Assembly: GCF_902806685.2 (NCBI RefSeq)
Contig: NC_048543.1
Coordinates: 5,746,106 to 5,810,105, forward strand
Direction of reading: 5' to 3'
Source of the DNA: Maniola hyperantus
Taxonomy: Eukaryota; Arthropoda; Insecta; Lepidoptera; Nymphalidae
DNA: 64,000 bases
The notes under the pieces are model-generated. The model searched no databases. It was given only the letters and a program-made list of their open reading frames with translations, and was not told where the DNA came from. Below, in pieces: positions 58,701 through 64,000 of this stretch. The position numbers and the translations under genes were made by a program. Each line of letters begins with the position of its first letter. Position 1 is the first letter of the stretch.

Positions 58701-61700
58701 TTCCTATACATGTACTGAACGACGCACCACCGTAATCTATTGTTGTATAAGGATTCCCCTGTTAATGCATCAAATTGGAATACAAAACAGTTCCAATAGA
58801 GATATAATACATACATAGCATCAACCCGCATCTTTCATCTTTTAACTGATTCATATTATTGAGATTAGACTAGAGGGACTTGTATAGATAAATAGGTATT
58901 GTAACAAAAATCTTGGTAAAAAATTCATTGACGTGAATATTAGTTTTCTTGTTGAAATTCTTAAAATTATGAAGCGTACATGAACTGTCTTGTAAGGGCT
59001 GTGTTCGGGGAGGGGCGATGCACGCACAACAGACGGAAACGTTTAAGTGCGGAAACCAGCCCAGAATGAAGAAGAAGAAGGGCTGTGTTCCTCATATTTC
59101 TTTCGGAGTAACACATCATCATGCCACCGCCGCGGCCGGCTACACCTTTGAGCATGGGTCTCTTCAGAATGAGAAGGCATGCATGTTTCACAATGTTTTC
59201 CTCCACCGTTTAATTGCTAATATATCTCCCAAAAAAGGCTAGAGATTTCAACATTGCAGTAAAATACTAGCTAATGCTAGATGCTATTTAATTAGGTCTA
59301 TTTTTTAATCCCAGAGACTTGTGTAAAGTTTTACTCTGACAATACATTTTCCTTATTAACATGTAAATCGGTTAAAAGTTAAAACAAGCTCACTAAGTAG
59401 GCAATTCATATTTGTCATCTTTGGTTTGTACATGTAATTTTCTACTAACAGTCGCGGTTCGTTGTGAAAAAAAAGGTAAAGCCCTTTCATAATTATGATA
59501 CCCCACTGGGTATATTAATCTAACTTGAAAAGTTGAAAATACTGATAACTTGTTCATGAACACATTTTAATTTTTTTGTGAAGTTTTCGGATTTTTCCCC
59601 TTACATGTGCTATTAGACCTACCTACCTGCCAAATTTCATGATTCAAGTCAACCAAATTCCAGGTCAACAGGATGTACCCTATAGGGTTTCTTGACAGAC
59701 ACGACAGACAGACAACGAAGTGATCCTATAAGGGTTCCTTTTTTTCCTTTTGAGGTTCGGAACCCTAAAAATTGAAATATTCTAAATACACTACGTTCGC
59801 ATTATGTTGAATGCAAGTACTAATATTGAAGTACATAATACATAATATAATATATTGTTTATTATTTCTACTCCAGTGAACAGCGCTGGCCTTGTGAGCT
59901 GGTGTCGTTTTTACGCTTGCCACACTAGTGCGGTTGCAAGTTAACGATAAATAAAGTGTAAAGAAGAGATAATTTAGGAAAAAAAAAATTATCTTTATAT
60001 CTGTAGAAAAATAATTTTACTTTGAGAAAATTTGTTTAATGTTTGGGCACCTTTAAATTAACTAATAACAGTAATATTACCGTGCAAATAATACTTCTTT
60101 ATTAAATAATAATCTGCTTGTTCTGCTGAACATATATATCTCTACTCCGTTCCGCTTAAGTGGATACCGGGCCTAAAAGCGGTTACGCACTTATTCGACC
60201 CGAATCCGTGAAAATACGTTCTGAAGTAGTCATAGAACTATTTATATGGTAGCTTACGCATTAAATCCGACTTCCGTCATCCGTGAGAATATCTCGGATG
60301 TGCCTCAGATTCAAATCGGACGTATGACGTAGATATGTCAAAGATGTCCACTGAATAGTTTGGATTTAGATCAGAGATCGTATTTGTGCGTAAGCAATAT
60401 CCGAGTTCGGTCCGAGTATTTTATATCAGTATTTTCACGGACTCGGGTCGGATGAGTGCGTAACCGCTCGCGCTCTTATCTTGTACCGCTCGAATAGGTA
60501 TTGCTTACCTATTCTAAGGAGTGTTAAAATTAAAAGAAACTGTTAATAGTTAAGCCCTATACGTCATAAATTGGCACTGAAGACATGTTTATTATCTATG
60601 GGATTCTTATGATGGCTTAATGTCACCATCATGATTTTGAAATATAGGTATTGAAGGCCCATAATATGGAGATCGTAGTAGTTATATTCTCTTTGATGGA
60701 GGTCTATATTGAGAATTGAGATTCAAACGTGCTTTAATGCTGCTTCAGTCTTTGATTAAACTTAGATAATACAAGTCAATACTAGTTATGGCAGACGATA
60801 AGGTACAACAATTCATAATTGTCAGCTTTAAAAAGTTGTTAATAGAAAAGCTGTTAGTGTCTAACAGTATTATGTTGCATAATATTTGAATATTTAACTT
60901 TTAGGTAGCTGAATCGAGTCCAGAGAAGGAAACTAATGGAGTAATCCAAGAAGATAAATCTGAAACCGAAACTAGAGATGAGAAAACTCCAGAAACTCCA
61001 GTAACTGAACCCATCACAAACGGCAGCAGCTCCCCAGAGACACCACAAGAACAAACTCCCACCACAGATGAGCCCACTAACGCTACTAAAGAAAATGAAA
61101 GAACAGAATCACCAAAAGATGAAGTTGTACCAGAACATTTGCCTATTAATGGACTCTCATTAGAAGAGCCAAAAATTGAAATTTCCGAACCTGTCGAAAT
61201 TGTAGCAAAAGCCGAGGAAACTATTGTCGAAAAGTCTGAACCCGTCCCAGCTACTCCTGATAAGAATGAGGTTTGTGTTGAAAAATCTCCTTTAATAGAG
61301 CCTTCGCCTCCACCACTCCCCGCAAATCCTCCTCCCTCGTCAGTGGCTTCCTTTGCCGCTACCACTATGGCACCAGAACTGACAGACGCTCCGCTCGCTA
61401 ACCCTGCTGTAGTTACTTCAAACGCAACACGTGTAGATATTCCAGAAACTAATTCAGAAATTAAAGTTGAACCCGTCTCTCTTGATGTTCAACGTACTGA
61501 TCCCATAGTTGAAACCGAAACGGTAATGAAAGTTGAAAACATTGAAGTCGAACAACTAATCGTAACATCTGAATCTGACGCAGATGTAAATGATAAAGAA
61601 ATGCTTATTTTTATCACTAATGAAGACAAGACTGACTCTGAGGTACAAGAAACTGTTTCAATTGATATTGCACAAGAAAATATTAATCTGGAAAATAATG

Positions 61701-62182
61701 TTTCGAATGATATCGTACCTTTGAATGACAGTGTCAATGTCAAAAATGAATCCCAGAGTTTAAATGCTGACCGAAAATCTCCCGAAACTATCGTAGACGA
61801 TTTACCTGAACAAAATATCGTAATAACCGACAACGACAAACATAGTGCTAACGACGACGAAAGCAAACAATTACAGCCCATCGAAAGGGATGTAGCACTG
61901 GCTACAAACAAAACTGACTCCGAAAACGGTCTGACGGAATCTGCTGAAGCGCCCAAAGAGATTTTTCAAAACGACGATTTAAAAGAAATAAACAAGATAA
62001 AAGATTCTACACAAACAGTAGAAGTCGTGGAATGTAACGGGCGATTGGGAGACGAGATAGCGTTGACGAACGGCGAAGCGACGCCCGCGATCGACGACGT
62101 GGCGGACTCGACGCCGCCCTCGCTGTCGGACGCTAGCCTGCCGCCGCCGCCCAGCGACCTCGGCGACGCGCCCGCGCCTCAG
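43755..62182 (+). CDS. Akap200: Akap200 homologue (A-kinase anchoring, MARCKS-like), 5' part
   Basis: Four coding exons are visible: 43755-43922, 44834-45031, 45865-45987 and 60905-62182. All junctions are phase 0 and GT-AG, giving 589 residues so far. The donor at 62183 shows the gene continues beyond the window. The start MGAKQSKRSVDI matches the myristoylated N terminus of Drosophila Akap200; Gly2 would carry the lipid. Exon 3 encodes KKKWSLRSISFSRKDK (residues 124-139), a MARCKS-type basic membrane- and actin-binding segment with serines for PKC. The remainder is acidic, rich in Glu, Pro and Thr, and probably disordered. In flies the protein tethers PKA regulatory subunit RII at the cell cortex. 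Splice acceptor sequence before the ATG implies an upstream non-coding exon. The identification is firm for the N terminus and exon 3. Confidence 0.85.
43970..44011 (+). repeat. Partial duplicate of Akap200 exon 1 in intron 1
   Basis: About 40 bases ('gtggacatcagcggcaagga' and onward to 'gagcgag') repeat exon 1 sequence at 43781-43822 with two or three mismatches. It begins 47 bases after the exon 1 donor. It may be a local duplication of the exon. It is not joined to the coding frame by any obvious splice site. Confidence 0.8.
44098..44287. repeat. Lep1-like interspersed repeat
   Basis: It runs from 'tcactagctgatgcccgcga' to 'ttggcatttataataagga', in Akap200 intron 1. Confidence 0.7.
46494..46645. 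mobile_element. GC-rich TIR element 'gacaggtcgagatggcaatc', copy A
   Basis: The ends 'atagtacgcgacagatcgag' and 'ctcaacctgacgcggactat' are inverted. The interior reads 'ccgcacacccgcacagcccc' and 'ggggcgtccccccgcctcat'. Three relatives lie at 47610, 51785 and 54630. Confidence 0.8.
47610..47727. mobile_element. GC-rich TIR element, copy B, shortened
   Basis: The same inverted ends occur ('tagtccgcgacaggttgaga' and 'catctcgacctgtcgcgtac'), but about 30 bp of interior is missing and the middle is inverted relative to copy A. Confidence 0.75.
49101..49386. repeat. Lep1-like interspersed repeat
   Basis: It starts 'ctacccatacaaatattatg', contains 'taatcgattttgacgaaatt' and 'gtttgcatccca', and ends 'gaagtcgcgggcacc'. 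A second, partial copy of the end seems stacked on it. Confidence 0.55.
50678..50872. repeat. Lepidopteran interspersed repeat, family of 13866-14091
   Basis: It runs from 'aactggcttatgcgcgcgat' through 'gaactacacaaattttaaac' to 'gttgatagatcagtcagtca'. Confidence 0.65.
51648..52315. repeat. Cluster of Lep1-like repeats interrupted by TIR element copy C
   Basis: Three Lep1-like stretches lie at about 51648-51770, 51960-52108 and 52110-52313, the last beginning 'ctagctgatgcccgcgactt'. The element at 51785-51941 separates the first from the others and may have inserted into a once continuous repeat. Confidence 0.6.
51785..51941. mobile_element. GC-rich TIR element, copy C
   Basis: The ends are 'tatagcaagcgacaggtcga' and 'ctcaacctgtcgcgtactat', with the interior 'acagcccccgcgctaacctg' and 'gtgcggggcgtccctccgcc'. 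It closely matches copies A and D. Confidence 0.8.
53818..54240. repeat. Diverged tandem duplication of ~200 bp
   Basis: Both units (about 53820-54040 and 54053-54240) carry, in order, 'tcaaaataagtcca', 'ttacaggaa', 'atgataaat', 'aaacttgacgg', 'tttatttgcatg', 'cttatcattttgt' and 'aaaatcgttgctattat'. The second unit has deletions. Confidence 0.75.
54630..54779. mobile_element. GC-rich TIR element, copy D
   Basis: It starts 'atactcgacagggcgagatg', ends 'ctcgacctgtcgcggactat', and has the interior 'ccccgcacacccgccaagcc' and 'gtgtgcggggcgtcttcccg'. Confidence 0.8.
55290..55512. repeat. Lepidopteran interspersed repeat, family of 13866-14091, inverted
   Basis: It reads 'gactgactgatctatc'-type sequence at the left (tgactgattgactgatctat), then 'ggatcgggctgaaatttggt', and ends 'tgtgtagtccacgcgaacga'. 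It is the reverse orientation of the other copies. Confidence 0.7.
56111..56418. repeat. Lep1-like interspersed repeat with an internal duplication
   Basis: It runs from 'ccatactaataaaaattata' through 'aaccgtttaaccgattttga' to 'aagtcgcgtatatcgtctag'. The 'gcttgcatcc...gagttccc' segment appears twice. Confidence 0.65.
56855..57137. mobile_element. TIR element with repeated 'cgaaac' motifs
   Basis: The left end 'gatcaatggggttgttatcg' and right end 'cgataataacccgatc' are inverted. Inside each arm the phrases 'gattttcgtttcg' and 'cgaaacgaaaatc' pair, then 'aaaagtac' with 'gtactttt'. The body is AT-rich and non-coding. Confidence 0.75.
57410..57832. repeat. 'agggttccgta' family repeat
   Basis: It begins 'accggccaagtgcgagtcag' and ends 'gaggtacggaaccctaaaag'. 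It is the closest relative of the copy at 18355-18740, with an extra internal piece near 57700-57740. Confidence 0.75.
57866..58025. mobile_element. TIR element ('gtacacaatctctaaacta')
   Basis: The 26-bp arms at 57880-57905 and 57985-58010 are perfect inverse copies. Weaker pairing continues outward ('ggctaattccattg' with 'tagagaatcggccc'). It is a MITE. Confidence 0.78.
59460..59771. repeat. 'agggttccgta' family repeat, 5'-truncated
   Basis: The right end 'aagtgatcctataagggttc' to 'ttcggaaccctaaaaa' matches other copies, and the left end lacks the 'ccggccaagtgcg' start. Confidence 0.65.
60178..60468. mobile_element. TIR element, 'cgcactcatccgatc' family, copy 3 (long)
   Basis: The ends 'agcggttacgcacttattcg' and 'cggatgagtgcgtaaccgct' are inverted. 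The interior is about twice as long as in the other copies and includes its own inverted pair ('aaatccgacttccgtcatcc' region), suggesting an insertion inside the element. Confidence 0.75.
60905..62182 (+). CDS. Akap200: Akap200 exon 4: long acidic exon, possible alternative cassette
   Basis: This single exon encodes 426 residues (164-589). The sequence is dominated by Glu, Pro, Thr, Ser and Val, with SPEKE, SPETP and proline runs (PPPLPANPPPS), and ends PPPPSDLGDAPAPQ before the donor GTGAAT. In Drosophila a long exon of similar size carries the PKA RII-binding site and is skipped in a short isoform. By analogy this exon may do the same, since 1,278 is a multiple of three and both ends are phase 0. 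Amphipathic candidates for the RII helix are near VMKVENIEVEQLIV and SEVQETVSIDIAQENI. The choice between them is a guess. The exon 3' end is GC-rich (62090-62180), unlike the rest. Confidence 0.82.
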
Positions 62183-64000
62183 GTGAATACGCGGTGCTCT
62201 AGCTCTAGTAGAGGATTAGTATCCTGTTGTAAGGAGGGTTTGACGCCCCGTTGAACGATGTAAAATTAGTCGATGTACATTCTTCCCAGCATGCGTGGAA
62301 CTGTAATTAACTAGAAGATCCGGAACGCGATCATTTCGATATTCATACTTCAGGCTTGATTTCCCTCCCGTTGTCGTCCCTCCTCCCTCCCGGCCCGACT
62401 CGCCTTTCCCGTATTGTGCTTTGAGTGTAGAAACTCTTGCATGTTCTCGAGCTTGCACCTAACCTTTAATATATAATTTCATTAAAGACACATTTCGATT
62501 TTTAATTCATATTTTAATTATTTTTGATTTGTATTCGTAAGGCGCAACGAACACTAGAAGAGTGGAGGTGCGGTTGTCTTTCTTGATAACAAGTGAAACG
62601 GAGCTTTGTTTACTTAAACGGCTGCAGCGCGCATCCCGATGTGTTTTCAGTATACCTATTCATTTCAACTGTATGTCAAAAGTGCATAAAGCTTAAGTTT
62701 TAAGAGTTTAAGTTGTTATCAAAAGGCTCGGCTCCACTCGGTCTGTATGCGTCGGCCCTTATGTTCGCGACACAACCGCGGAAATAAGATTGCTAAAAGT
62801 TCAGATGCTAATCGTCGTACTTATTCGGTTGACATGACGCACTTTTTATGAAATGCGCGGCGAACAGTTGGCGATGAAACTTTACGCGGAGTCACGTTCT
62901 TCACACCTATGTACATGACGGATCTTGGTGACGGTGTCTGTCGTGTTCTCTTGTGTCGATACGTGATCATGTCGCCTGTTTGCGACTACAATGTGTTATT
63001 TCAAAAACTTGTTTTTTGAGAAATAAAGATATGCAATTCTTTCATTTTACGAGGGCGAGTGGCTCATGCTTGTGCTTAAGTCGTATCGGTATAAGTAAGG
63101 TAAATGTGTGCGTTTGCTTGCTCGCGACTGATTGGTCCGACATGCACGCACATTTACTCTATGTCCATGTATACGACGTAGCCAAAAGTAAAGTTCACTC
63201 GCCTTCGTGAATTGCAAGAACTGTACTGTAAAGTTAAGTTTCTATCGAGTTTAGAATGATGATGTGTGTTCTGTAGAATTAACTATCCTGTATGATTGAT
63301 TAAGAAAAAGTATGAATTGAATGTTAGTTTTATCATTTTATATTGGATAAATAGGTTTAGGACCTATGTATGCTAAATGATAAAACATTGTTAGTTAAAA
63401 ATAATACTTTACCGAAATAACACGCTGTAGTCGCAAACAGGCGGTGTGATAACGTGTTGAATAGGTGAATTATTTAATTTAATATAGTAACAGTTATAGC
63501 GAGTTCGTCTATGATCGGCAAAATTTTATATTTTGAAAATAGACGTCATTTCCATAATCAACGCCTCAAGAAACCTCGAAAACAATATGATTTTAAAGTT
63601 GCGGACTGGCCGAAACACTACAGAAGAATAAGTTTGTTTTGCCAATCCCAGCATCTCCCCCTGTAACCCCGCATGCCTGTCTAGACGCCGCCATGCTTTG
63701 AACGTTCAATTACTGACAGCTACCGCGCCGAACTTTCAGTCGCGTTACCCGTTTTGCTTGCTATGAACTACAATTACATGCGTTCTCTTCGAAATAATCG
63801 CGCAATGTAAATTACTGAACTAACGCGACGTCAATTCAGTAGGCGTGTCATAGATAATTTTGAAAACATTGCGTACATATTATTTACATATTATATCCGA
63901 ACTTTCGGCGACGTAATTTTCGCAGGTGTGTTGCGACATTTAGTTGTACATATGAATTAATATACTTTTTTAAATACTGAGTTTCTTGACTTAACCGTGC
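62183..64000. other. Akap200 intron 4, start only
   Basis: It follows the GTGAAT donor. If the intron is retained, translation stops at 62254. I see no further exon, and nothing else identifiable, up to the window end. Confidence 0.55.

Larger units (their letters stand above)
45988..60904. other. Akap200 intron 3, 14.9 kb, repeat-filled
   Basis: This is bounded by GTGAGT at 45988 and TTTTAG before 60905. I see no coding exon in it. It contains four related GC-rich TIR elements, several Lep1-like and other interspersed repeats, a diverged tandem duplication at 53818 and further foldback elements, listed separately. Long introns near a 5' end often hold enhancers or alternative promoters, but I cannot point to any. 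Confidence 0.65.

Overview
The window is AT-rich animal nuclear DNA with GT-AG introns, no operons, and a dense load of short interspersed repeats. Several repeats are of types familiar from moths and butterflies: Lep1-like sequences carrying a 'cgcgacttcgtccgcg' core, copies bounded by 'agggttccgta', and many small inverted-repeat elements. I infer a lepidopteran chromosome. I cannot name the species from sequence alone.

Four host genes can be rebuilt by following splice sites and reading phase. (1) MEA1, + strand, 1017-3236, three exons, 151 aa. (2) A secreted serpin, - strand, 4234-18325, eight coding exons, 449 aa, with an intact signal peptide and reactive-centre loop. (3) The bHLH-leucine-zipper factor AP-4 (TFAP4; Drosophila cropped), - strand, 28286-30111, three coding exons, 324 aa. 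(4) The 5' part of an Akap200 homologue, + strand, 43755-62182 and beyond. It has a myristoylation-type N terminus, a MARCKS-like basic exon and a 1,278-nt acidic exon, and it continues past the right edge of the window.

The rest is mostly transposable elements. The 7.8-kb third intron of the serpin holds a nested insertion: a hAT-type MITE with an 8-bp target duplication was split by a 5.1-kb LTR-flanked element. That element has near-identical 1.42-kb LTRs and no recognisable protein genes, and is LARD-like. A full-length, apparently intact I-type LINE (36907-42517; gag with zinc knuckles, then endonuclease-RT-RNase H) lies upstream of the Akap200 coding exons with a clear target-site duplication. 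A degraded coding remnant at 26941-27531 carries an in-frame stop and a MITE insertion. At least ten further foldback or TIR elements are scattered through introns and spacers, including four related GC-rich copies in one Akap200 intron.

The host genes are unrelated neighbours and I see no functional cluster. I found no convincing novel molecular system. The most informative objects are the nested recent insertions, the serpin loop exon and the Akap200 cassette-like exon.
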